Shown piece by piece: positions 1-7,622 of a DNA stretch of 16,617 nucleotides. This DNA comes from Colwellia_A sp041890515. GTDB lineage: Bacteria > Pseudomonadota > Gammaproteobacteria > Enterobacterales > Alteromonadaceae. Below the pieces are notes generated by a model. That model saw nothing but the letters and a program-made list of their open reading frames with translations. It was not told the origin of the DNA and did no database searches. Position 1 is the stretch's first letter; each line of letters begins with the position of its first letter. The stretch spans positions 1-16,617 of the forward strand of contig JASDWX010000077.1 in the NCBI GenBank assembly GCA_041890515.1, read 5' to 3'. The position numbers and the translations under genes are program-made.

Positions 1-47
1 AAAACCGGTCAAGTTAATTGTCGCGAGCCGGCCAAGCTAATTGTCGC
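1..47. mobile_element. Probable insertion-sequence end with two direct repeats
   Basis: Two 20-bp direct repeats lie at 5-24 (CCGGTCAAGTTAATTGTCGC) and 28-47 (CCGGCCAAGCTAATTGTCGC), separated by 3 bp and differing at two positions. Tandem terminal repeats of this kind occur at the ends of IS21-family elements, and this sequence resembles ends I associate with that family; the family assignment is from memory and not verified. The inner repeat ends exactly where the reading frame of the neighbouring minus-strand gene meets its stop codon (48-50). This fits an insertion that truncated that gene, with the body of the element lying to the left of the window. No transposase is visible here. Confidence 0.5.
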
Positions 48-245
48 CTAATAACGCATAATACAAATTGCCGAAGTGTAGTTACCGTTAAGAACAAGTT
101 GTCGGAGACTAACACTATGCTCGAGCGCAACAGAACACATAAACCAACTAGCAATAACGCGCTTACTCTCATCAGCAGGTCCATAATCAAAAATACGGCT
201 AAACTCACTATTTAGTGCTTCTGTTTTTTCTAATAGTTCTTCCAT
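48..245 (-). pseudogene. 5' fragment of a DUF6988/DUF5677-like gene, truncated by a probable IS end
   Basis: An ATG at 243-245 opens a 65-codon frame, preceded by a plausible ribosome binding site (AAAGAG about 7 bases upstream). The product has a short acidic start (MEELLEKTEALN) and then a helical stretch with VALEHSVSLRQLVL (about residues 39-52), ending TSAICIMRY. This resembles the amino-terminal part of helical proteins of the DUF6988/DUF5677 type, which as I recall have a SLR-L---G--TSAI-L-R segment followed by further helices, about 200 residues in total. Here the frame stops directly after MRY, at the boundary with the repeats at 1-47. I therefore read it as a gene cut by an insertion, not a complete small protein. 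Family function is unknown, and the assignment is from memory. It is downstream of the operon end at 365 and has its own start region. Confidence 0.55.
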
Positions 246-329
246 GATTTACTCTTTTTAATGAGCAGGTAATTGCTTACTCTAAGGGAGATGATTTTTT
301 ACATACAAAGATAATTTCCTACTGAGATA

Positions 330-350
330 TAAGCAATGATATCTTGCTTA
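330..350 (-). terminator. Weak hairpin after the operon end
   Basis: The inverted repeat TAAGCAA/TTGCTTA (330-336 and 344-350) has a 7-bp stem and 7-base loop. It begins about 14 bases after the stop codon of the last operon gene on the minus strand. It lacks a clear run of U after the stem and is AT-rich, so it is at best a weak or RNA-processing terminator. Confidence 0.3.
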
Positions 351-364
351 ATTACGATGTAACC

Positions 365-2389
365 CTAATTACAAGGCAATCCTAGTTTATCAAAAAAGGC
401 TCTATTTCTTTCTTTTGCCGCTTTAACTAATTGGTTAAATGAAATCACCTCTATATAGGCTTCAAAATTTTTGTTATAGCCAAAGTAACCCATACCATCA
501 GCAGTAATTGTTAAGCCGGCAAGTTTGCAGCGTTCAACCATCTTTTCTGTTAAATCACATAAAACATAGCAATAACCGGGGATAGTTTTAGACTCTGGGA
601 TTAATAGACCGGATTTGGTTTTTGCTTTACCTTCTCTTACCCTATTTAAATAACCTAATGATTGCTCAATAGGGTTTTTATCTTCCCCTTCCTTCATATC
701 ATTTCTCATCGGGCGCTTTATTTCTATGACGGTAATGGATGCTAAAGGAAATGATGATGACTCATTAATCAACAAAGGATTATCGAATAGTTTCAGGCTT
801 AGTAAATCAGGTTCTTTAGTAGATGAATCTTCAGTGATTGGCATTGATCTTAATGTTTTATCTGATCCCAAGTAATTATGAAAAGCGAGCCGTTCATCTA
901 TCAACCATAAGTTGCAAGAGTCTAAAAACACTTCCGATGAATCTTTCCCCATGGGCATTATTAATTCATGAATAATATTTTCTGTTACATATTTATCATC
1001 GGGTAAACGCTCTATAGCTTTTTGTAACAGGTCGATAATTACTTTGCGATGAAATACATAATTAACAAGATCTGACTCTTTAATATCCTTCGCTTTACTT
1101 AAGTAACGTTGTAAACGTGTACTGTACTCGTCTTCAGGTTCATTATTCTGAGGTTGCATAATATGATGCCCCTCATTCAATAATTGACGCTCTACCTCAT
1201 ACCACTGAGAATGAAGGTGTAATTCTAAATCTTTATCTGATTTGTCTGGATCTACAATGAGGTCGACCTCATTAATATAATTTATAATAGGGCGATATCT
1301 TGGTGCTTGATGTGCAATAAAATTATCAACTCGCTCTTTACCTGAAGCTATATTTAATGACAAAACATCTTTTAAATATTCTCTGGTTTTTTCCAATACA
1401 GCTTCACGTATAACTTTTATACTAATCTCGGTTTCTGCAAACATACCATCAAAGTTATCAGCAATATCGAATGATGTCCGCTCACTTCGAACATGTTTAT
1501 CTAAATAACTTGAAGCCACATAGCAGGTATAAGTGAACTCACCTGATGAATCAGCAATTTTTCCATAGAGGCCAGGAATTTTACCCTGTATATTTTCTTC
1601 CTTAACTAAGCGGTTTGCAGCACACAATGCCAATTGATGTTTTTTATTTACAGATGCTCTAAATTTTATGTGAGTTAACTCAAAATCATGACCCATAATT
1701 TTAATAGATTCATTATGGGCGCTGGCATGCATGTGTTCATCATATAAAGTATGTAAATTTAAAGCTTGGCTATCATCTTCAACTACAATGTTTGGAGCGC
1801 CCTCAGCTCTTACAAAATACCATAAACAATGTTCTAAAAGCTGATTAGCAATAGATTCCGCTTTTGTTGGAACTGCTTTTTGATAAGATTTTTCAAACCC
1901 ATTTAAAATTATATGCGTTCCTGATTCTGACGTTTCAGCCTGCTGTATTTTGCTATTATGTACACCAAATTTATCGTTAAAATTAAATGAACGTTCGTTA
2001 TATTCACTATATTGTAAATAAGAACTAGTAATACTTATGCTATCAAAAACTTTTAGCCATAATAAACGGCCAACGCCTCTACACCCTTTATCAATTTTGT
2101 GATCTGAGTCTAAAGTTTCAAATGAATTGAAATTAACGTCATTAAATCCACAACCATTGTCTATGATAGTAAAACCTGTAATAGGGCTGGTTGCTTTGGT
2201 ATCAAGATCTAAGGTTTGATCAGTAGAACGGTGTATTTTTAAAGTAATAAAGCCATCGCCATCTAAATTCCCTCTTTCTTCAATAGAGTGAATTGAGTTT
2301 ACAATAGCTTCAAACACTGGCATTAAGCCGTTGCTTTTAGGTAATGAAGTATTGCGTAAACGGCCAGCTAAATTAGTGTGTAAGCTCAT
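365..2389 (-). CDS. GHKL (Hsp90/MutL-like) ATPase with C-terminal PD-(D/E)XK-like nuclease domain
   Basis: A 674-residue protein with two recognisable parts. The amino-terminal part is a GHKL ATP-binding domain: the N-box helix EAIVNSIHSIEE (27-38) carries the metal-binding Asn and the catalytic-type Glu, DNGCGF (77-82) is the G1 motif, and KGCRGVGRLLWLKVF (101-115) is the G2/lid segment. The carboxy-terminal part has EPDLL (526-530), IEIKRP (555-560) and EQSLGYL (575-581). These fit the D...ExK...Q arrangement of restriction-endonuclease-fold nucleases, with D528, E556, K558 and Q576 as candidate catalytic residues. The middle (about 330-480) is helical and unassigned. The start is supported by AAAGGA about 8 bases upstream. 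It is the last gene of the operon, 29 bases after the preceding gene. Known GHKL-nuclease pairings suggest ATP-driven clamping coupled to DNA cleavage, but the target and role are inferred. I do not recognise a named system. Confidence 0.8.
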   Translation of the reverse strand: MSLHTNLAGRLRNTSLPKSNGLMPVFEAIVNSIHSIEERGNLDGDGFITLKIHRSTDQTLDLDTKATSPITGFTIIDNGCGFNDVNFNSFETLDSDHKIDKGCRGVGRLLWLKVFDSISITSSYLQYSEYNERSFNFNDKFGVHNSKIQQAETSESGTHIILNGFEKSYQKAVPTKAESIANQLLEHCLWYFVRAEGAPNIVVEDDSQALNLHTLYDEHMHASAHNESIKIMGHDFELTHIKFRASVNKKHQLALCAANRLVKEENIQGKIPGLYGKIADSSGEFTYTCYVASSYLDKHVRSERTSFDIADNFDGMFAETEISIKVIREAVLEKTREYLKDVLSLNIASGKERVDNFIAHQAPRYRPIINYINEVDLIVDPDKSDKDLELHLHSQWYEVERQLLNEGHHIMQPQNNEPEDEYSTRLQRYLSKAKDIKESDLVNYVFHRKVIIDLLQKAIERLPDDKYVTENIIHELIMPMGKDSSEVFLDSCNLWLIDERLAFHNYLGSDKTLRSMPITEDSSTKEPDLLSLKLFDNPLLINESSSFPLASITVIEIKRPMRNDMKEGEDKNPIEQSLGYLNRVREGKAKTKSGLLIPESKTIPGYCYVLCDLTEKMVERCKLAGLTITADGMGYFGYNKNFEAYIEVISFNQLVKAAKERNRAFFDKLGLPCN

Positions 2390-2418
2390 TTGTTAATCCT
2401 TTAAAAAACTCGTATTAA

Positions 2419-4719
2419 TTAAAATGGGATGCTACCCGTACTTTTAACTTCACTTGGTATTTCATAGTCTAATAAATAACTTTTGGTGTATTCTAATAAC
2501 AACCAAGCTAACGGGAAAGTATCTTTATTAATCGTAACCTTTAAAAAATCACGAATATGATCTTTCTTTATTTGAAGTTTTTCAGTACATAAAGCTAATA
2601 AAAACTCAGGTAATGCTTCTGAGGTATCTTCATTTGGTTCATTAAGCATCTTTAATATCAAAGAGCCAACAATTGCACTACTGGCATCATCAGCACTATA
2701 ATCTAACTCTCTAGGTTTAGCTGACCTTAATACTGATGCTTGAATAATTCCCTCATTAAATCGATCAAACAGTAAAGGATTTAGCTGCTTAACAACATAT
2801 CCATCACCTAAAGGTATCGTATTTTTTCCTAGCCTTTTATACCTTAAACTTTGTAAAACTGACGATAATGTATAATAAACAGTAGCCTGATGGTGAAATG
2901 CATTTTGGTTATCTTTATCACTCCAAAAAGCAAATGTCGGGCCTAAAACCATATGGCTCTTATTAGCTCGCATTAAGAATAAGTGTTCGCCTAAGCCTTC
3001 ATTTTGTTTATCAGTTGCCTTACGTAGTAAGCTATCCCTCTCTTTTATAATATCAAGAGCTTCACAAGGTTTTAATGGTAATGCCATTAGCTTTTTCAGT
3101 AATTCTAGCTCTCGATCCCAAGCATTTATACGATGCTCATTAATAGGGAGCATCATTTCATCAACGGCTATAAATTGATGCCGGTCTAACTTAGGGTTGC
3201 CATTATTGTATTGCAAATCATTTTTTAATTTACTGTAACTTGCTGGGTCATTATATTTAGCAAAACCAACAATATATGTAATAGGTAGTGTTTTATAGTC
3301 TCGTAATGTTCTACTGATATCGAGTAAAGATTTTCCCGACTGAATAGAGCCAGCAACAACAACAATACCGCCTTTGGGAGGATTATTTTTAACATCTTTA
3401 ATAGGCGTTATATCAATTTTCTTGCCTAAGCTTTTAACCTCTGACTGTATATATTTGGCAACATCCTTAGCTCCTTGATCATTAGCATGAACGATTAGGT
3501 CGGCACTTAAAGGGAAGTTTCGAATAACCAAGTTTTTGATCTTTTCTTGAAAAGCTCCATTGTCTTTAACTAATTTACTAACATCTATGAAATATTCAGG
3601 AACTGGTTCTGTCTTGCCATCTAATCCATCAAATAAGCACTTGAACACCTCATCAGCTTTATAATTATGAATAAGGTCTTTCAGTTTTTTATTAGAATCA
3701 GTAGCCACAGGTAAATACAGTTCAGTTTTAGGAGCCTCAAAAACAAACTGACTGTTAGATAATGATAATGGTATCGATTTTTCGTAAATACAAAGTTCAC
3801 AACTATGGCCTTTATGTGACTTAAAATCAGTAAATAGCGAGTTGTGTGTTTGATCAAAGTAATGCTTAAAACTCACAAGAGTTGATTCAATATCAGCATT
3901 AGAATTCGATGAGAAAAGAGATAATATTTTTGCCTGTTTTAATCCCACTTTTTTCCGTAATTCATTTGCTAAATCATCACTAGTGGATGCAGAGATCAAA
4001 ACTAAAGAATTCTCACTCCCTGAAAAATGGTATTCATTTAAACCCTGATAACCTCCAAATGAATCAATAAAGCCACAACACTTATCATTGTTAAATCGCC
4101 GCATAATAGTTAAGAGCTCGTAGGCCACCGGGAATATTCCTGCTGTATCGGTATATATTTTATCTATTTTGTTTTTAATAAATGACAGCAAGTTTATCGC
4201 CAAAAAGGAAATCTCAGCACCGTTTTCCATTACATTTGACGCTTTTATAAACCTATTAGTGTGTTTGCCAGAAGGCTTCACAAAGTGATAATTAGCGGAT
4301 GACTCCATCACTAAATTACGACTTTTAATTATATTAATGAACCCTTGTTCAATAAGCTTAGGAAAGAATTGCTTTAAGCTAAAATTAGCGCCACATAAAG
4401 GGTCTATATTTTCGTTAAAAAGTACATCTCCATCACGCTTGATTAACCCTAGGTGTATATTAAGAATTTGATAATTATTAATATTATTTTTTAATTTAAT
4501 TATCGCATCATTATTGTTGATTAATTTTTCATTAATTTCGTCTTTATTATATCCCGCGGAAATGATGACCAACTCTTTAGAAAAAGGAGACCCCTGAACA
4601 GCGTGTTTTATTACTTCTGAAAATTTATTAAAGTCAAAGCCTAGGCTTGCAATATAACAAACTAAAATATTTTGATGCTGGCTAGTAACATCTGTTTTGT
4701 ATAAATAAAATGAATTCAT
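2419..4719 (-). CDS. Large protein with phosphoribosyltransferase-like segments and a Walker-A-like motif
   Basis: A 766-residue protein. Two regions resemble phosphoribosyltransferase (PRTase) folds. The first (about 145-260) has HFVKPSGKHTNRFIKASN, then IYTDTAGIFPVAYELL (188-203) and LVLISASTSDDLANELR (239-255). The second (about 405-520) has IVVVAGSIQSGKSLLDISRTLR (452-473 region). In both, the paired acidic residues expected in a PRPP loop are replaced by small residues, so catalysis is doubtful. Alternatively, GSIQSGKS (457-464) matches the Walker A pattern GxxxxGKS and FIAVDE (516-521) could be Walker B, which would make the second region a P-loop NTPase. GHSCELC (304-310) could be part of a metal site. 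It may belong to the PRTase-CE type described in predicted conflict systems; this is recalled, not tested. The ATG overlaps the stop of the preceding gene (ATGA, 4716-4719), indicating translational coupling to the small GHKL ATPase. Confidence 0.6.
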   Translation of the reverse strand: MNSFYLYKTDVTSQHQNILVCYIASLGFDFNKFSEVIKHAVQGSPFSKELVIISAGYNKDEINEKLINNNDAIIKLKNNINNYQILNIHLGLIKRDGDVLFNENIDPLCGANFSLKQFFPKLIEQGFINIIKSRNLVMESSANYHFVKPSGKHTNRFIKASNVMENGAEISFLAINLLSFIKNKIDKIYTDTAGIFPVAYELLTIMRRFNNDKCCGFIDSFGGYQGLNEYHFSGSENSLVLISASTSDDLANELRKKVGLKQAKILSLFSSNSNADIESTLVSFKHYFDQTHNSLFTDFKSHKGHSCELCIYEKSIPLSLSNSQFVFEAPKTELYLPVATDSNKKLKDLIHNYKADEVFKCLFDGLDGKTEPVPEYFIDVSKLVKDNGAFQEKIKNLVIRNFPLSADLIVHANDQGAKDVAKYIQSEVKSLGKKIDITPIKDVKNNPPKGGIVVVAGSIQSGKSLLDISRTLRDYKTLPITYIVGFAKYNDPASYSKLKNDLQYNNGNPKLDRHQFIAVDEMMLPINEHRINAWDRELELLKKLMALPLKPCEALDIIKERDSLLRKATDKQNEGLGEHLFLMRANKSHMVLGPTFAFWSDKDNQNAFHHQATVYYTLSSVLQSLRYKRLGKNTIPLGDGYVVKQLNPLLFDRFNEGIIQASVLRSAKPRELDYSADDASSAIVGSLILKMLNEPNEDTSEALPEFLLALCTEKLQIKKDHIRDFLKVTINKDTFPLAWLLLEYTKSYLLDYEIPSEVKSTGSIPF

Positions 4720-5849
4720 CGTAATGGCACCAATATTGTGTAGCTAACCCCTTCAACATTGGTCATTTCTGAATACTCATCACTCTGACGAGTCGTTTCA
4801 TCAAAAAATTCAATATCGGGAGAGTCTAAATTTATTAAATCAGCTAAAGGGGCTGCTTTGTAATCACGGTAAACAGACAAACGGCCACTACGAATAGCAA
4901 TAAAACCATTGCGTTGATTTAATATCAGCCTAGCTTTATTCAATCCACGGCCAACACCTATACCGTTAACTTTTGAGGTAACACCATTTAAAAAACTGTT
5001 AAATAAAACATCAGCTTCATCATTAATAGTTGAATGCTCTTTATCTTTTTCAAAACTTTTATAAATTCCTGGACCACTATCAAAAATGGATATTTCGAGT
5101 AAGTGTAAAGAACTATTCTTACTTTTTACTGCATTGATATAGTCAGCTATAGGATTATTTTCACCACAGGAATTACTAATATCTTCCCCCCTTTTTAGAA
5201 GGTGGCTTGTTAGCACAACAGACCGGACTGATTTATCAATAATGCCTTGATTAAAGTCAGACTTACCATGTTGGTCAGTGTTGTCTATAAGCTCTGCTAG
5301 CAGCTCACTAAGTCCATCAAAATCAGTTACTTTAAAGTCAGCAGTTCTATTCACCTCTTTAAAGTAACTTGTCAGTAACTCGTAATAATAAGTAGCGTCT
5401 CTATTGATAAAGCCACTTGCTGTAGGTAAATAAAAACATTCAGGGTTAGCAAATTTTTCAATAGAATGATCAACAGCCATCATCTGAATTTGTCTGCCAT
5501 TTTTAAAAATTGGTTGTTCAAAACGGTTCACCAATCGTTCATTAAGTAGCTTCTTAAGAGGTTGCCCCTTTTCACCATAAACTTGATCAGACATCAGAAT
5601 GGCGGAGATACAAATAGCATCATTAACAATGTTCTCTTGGGTAACATCATCATTTAATTTTACCCAACTAAACTGAAATACTATTTCAGTTTTTTTGGCT
5701 AACGTAATGAAGAATTGAGCTAATCGTGGAATCAAACCAATACGAAGACTTTTAAAGCCATTAACAATCTCAATGCGATCTGTTGTCGCTTTTACTTCTG
5801 AATAATAGCGTTCAACATCTTCAACAGAGGTATTTTTTTTAATTAACAT
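4716..5849 (-). CDS. GHKL/histidine-kinase-type ATPase protein (377 aa)
   Basis: The carboxy-terminal half carries a clear histidine-kinase-like ATPase fold. LLAELIDNTDQHG (183-195) is the N box, IFDSGPGI (255-262) the G1 box and NGIGVGRGLNKARLIL (295-310) the G2 box, followed by strands ending SYTILVPLR at the terminus. The amino-terminal ~170 residues are unassigned. I see no phospho-acceptor dimerisation helix, receiver domain, signal peptide or membrane segment, so a sensor kinase is unlikely; a cytosolic ATP-dependent switch or clamp fits better. It follows hsdS by 13 bases and overlaps the next gene by 4, so it links the restriction genes to the two downstream genes. A GGA lies upstream of the ATG as a modest ribosome binding site. 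Local base composition is AT-rich (row 5101-5160 has 16 G+C of 60). Role within the module is inferred. Confidence 0.75.
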   Translation of the reverse strand: MLIKKNTSVEDVERYYSEVKATTDRIEIVNGFKSLRIGLIPRLAQFFITLAKKTEIVFQFSWVKLNDDVTQENIVNDAICISAILMSDQVYGEKGQPLKKLLNERLVNRFEQPIFKNGRQIQMMAVDHSIEKFANPECFYLPTASGFINRDATYYYELLTSYFKEVNRTADFKVTDFDGLSELLAELIDNTDQHGKSDFNQGIIDKSVRSVVLTSHLLKRGEDISNSCGENNPIADYINAVKSKNSSLHLLEISIFDSGPGIYKSFEKDKEHSTINDEADVLFNSFLNGVTSKVNGIGVGRGLNKARLILNQRNGFIAIRSGRLSVYRDYKAAPLADLINLDSPDIEFFDETTRQSDEYSEMTNVEGVSYTILVPLR

Positions 5850-5862
5850 ATTTAACAGTCCA

Positions 5863-7620
5863 TTAATTTAATGCCTGCTCAACAACGGCATCAGCTAGGT
5901 GTAGTTGGGTGGTTTGAGCGTCGGCTATTCGGGCTTTTAGTTGGTCACATAATGTCATCAGTTCATCTACTTTAGTAACTATGCGATGTTGTTCGCCTGA
6001 TGGTGGAACTAAGATTGGCAGGGGGTTCAATATTTGAAGTTTTATGTTTGGCTGTCCTCCGCCCGAGTAAGCAACACTTCTAATCTTGTCCTTCAATGAT
6101 CTTAAATACAATTCCAAATAACTATTTCCAATTCTCGTACCTGTGTTGATACCCACCATACTATCCGGGAAGCACATGTCATAACCTAGCATACCGGTAT
6201 TACCAATTGTCGCTCCCACAATCGCAATGACTACAGTATTCTCAGGAAACCTCTTACTAACAGTCAGGCCCTTTTCGTTTAATGTTTGCCTATGACAATC
6301 AATCACACCACCAAATTTCGGTAAGTCGCCGATCTGAATAAAAGGATGCTCTCCGTCATAACATGAAGGATCGTTTCTTGGTCGAATCGAAAATCGACCA
6401 CGTTCACAGGTAGCAAAGTTACCTAACGCAGTCCAAACCCAGCCACTAGGCAATGATCTGAATTTAACGATATCTTCGTTTATTTCATATTTATCTTTTT
6501 TGATTAACTCGAATGCAGGTTCGTCACTTGGGTTTTGTGGGACGAGTTTACCCATTACTGCGAGTTGTAAGATGGTTTTCTTTAGTTGGTCTATGCTGGC
6601 TTCGGTGGTGAAAAGTACGTCAAAGTGGTTGGCGATGCGTTGCCAGTTTTGTTGGAATTGTTCTTGATCATTAACTTCTGTGTTATTTTCAGTATTACCT
6701 TCCGTAGTAGAAAGAAATAGCGCATTTAACAGCACTTCCACTAAAGTTTGGTGGGCGATTTGGCTTTGTTCTGTTTGTTGCTCTAACTGATCACACAACG
6801 CCATCAGTTCATCGACTTTAGTGACTATGCGATGTTGTTCGGCTAGTGGTGGTAAAGCTACAAGTAACGGATTCAACTTTTCTAACGATATATTAGCAAT
6901 ATTTGTAGTTTGGCTTGCATTACCAATTAAACTATTTTTAATATGAGGAGAGCGAAGTACACACATTAAAAAGCCAGCACTTAATTTATAAGGTCTAATA
7001 ACACTAAGAAAACCTCCAAAAGAGGCTTCTCCTGTCGGAATGGCTTTTGTAAATGAAACTTTACCTACAAGTTCGCGGCTATTAGCCATAGACATAACAA
7101 TATCGCCTTTAACTAAATATTGTTCTTCTCGTTTAATAAACCCGTTATTTACATATAATAAATCGTCCCAATCAATATGATGTTGAACGTTTGCAGTCCT
7201 AAGGCACGCAACCCTTCCTTCAGAAGGCTCATGATACTTTTCACTTGCAGGAAAGGTTATGCCGCGGATTATTGATACAAAATCACCAAGCCGAGAATAA
7301 CTCCAACCTGAAGGTAAATCATATGGTTTTAAGTTATCTGTTATAGGGGGTAACGACTTTGGTTTTTTTAACTTTTTACTTTCAATCAGTTGATCTATTT
7401 CTTTGGTTATTTTTTCCAGTAAAACACTAGCTGGCTCAGCACTCTCATCTTGTGGTACAAGTTTACCGCGAACGGCAAGTTCCAAAATAAGCTCACGTAG
7501 TTTTTTAATACCCGTAAGTTCAGTTTTATTGCTTGTCCCCCGCCCTTGTGACTTGCGACTTTTAATCGCACTGGTCCAGACATCAATGTTGTCGGTAATA
7601 AGGTTGTTTATATCTGCCAT
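5863..7620 (-). CDS. hsdS: Type I restriction-modification specificity subunit HsdS (type IB)
   Basis: This 585-residue protein is the DNA-recognition subunit of the type I complex; each of its two target-recognition domains reads one half of a bipartite site. The amino-terminal conserved region contains GIKKLRELILELAVRGKLVPQ (37-57). The first target-recognition domain opens with LPSGWSYSRLGDF (102-114) and ends at ALPPLAEQHRIVTKVDELM (255-273). A matching central conserved region follows (LQLAVMGKLVPQ, 351-362), then a second target domain opening LPSGWVWTALGNF (390-402) and closing with EQHRIVTKVDELMTLCDQL (543-561). The two halves are thus internally repeated, as is usual. Length and the extended amino terminus fit the EcoAI/EcoEI group. 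It starts 2 bases after hsdM ends, so translation is probably coupled. The recognised sequence cannot be read from the protein. Confidence 0.96.
   Translation of the reverse strand: MADINNLITDNIDVWTSAIKSRKSQGRGTSNKTELTGIKKLRELILELAVRGKLVPQDESAEPASVLLEKITKEIDQLIESKKLKKPKSLPPITDNLKPYDLPSGWSYSRLGDFVSIIRGITFPASEKYHEPSEGRVACLRTANVQHHIDWDDLLYVNNGFIKREEQYLVKGDIVMSMANSRELVGKVSFTKAIPTGEASFGGFLSVIRPYKLSAGFLMCVLRSPHIKNSLIGNASQTTNIANISLEKLNPLLVALPPLAEQHRIVTKVDELMALCDQLEQQTEQSQIAHQTLVEVLLNALFLSTTEGNTENNTEVNDQEQFQQNWQRIANHFDVLFTTEASIDQLKKTILQLAVMGKLVPQNPSDEPAFELIKKDKYEINEDIVKFRSLPSGWVWTALGNFATCERGRFSIRPRNDPSCYDGEHPFIQIGDLPKFGGVIDCHRQTLNEKGLTVSKRFPENTVVIAIVGATIGNTGMLGYDMCFPDSMVGINTGTRIGNSYLELYLRSLKDKIRSVAYSGGGQPNIKLQILNPLPILVPPSGEQHRIVTKVDELMTLCDQLKARIADAQTTQLHLADAVVEQALN
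5943..5995. repeat. Copy 1 of a ~53-bp direct repeat inside hsdS
   Basis: This encodes part of the second EQHRIVTKVDELM-LCDQL segment of HsdS. It matches 6789-6841 at most positions, with the shared core ending in actatgcgatgttgttcg. Such conserved-region repeats are sites where homologous recombination can exchange or delete target-recognition domains. Confidence 0.8.
6789..6841. repeat. Copy 2 of the ~53-bp direct repeat inside hsdS
   Basis: This encodes part of the first EQHRIVTKVDELM-LCDQL segment. It lies in direct orientation about 846 bp from copy 1. Recombination between the two copies would remove one target-recognition domain and leave the frame intact, since 846 is a multiple of three. 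Confidence 0.8.
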
Positions 7621-7622
7621 GA

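Noticed and set aside
1..47. CRISPR array
   Set aside because: Only two repeats with a 3-bp interval and no spacers; it fits a transposon terminus better.
18..215. Plus-strand 65-codon frame at the left edge
   Set aside because: It runs through the putative insertion-sequence end and antisense to the truncated gene, with no recognisable content.
4716..5849. Two-component sensor kinase
   Set aside because: It has the ATPase fold but no membrane segments, no visible phospho-acceptor helix and no response regulator nearby.
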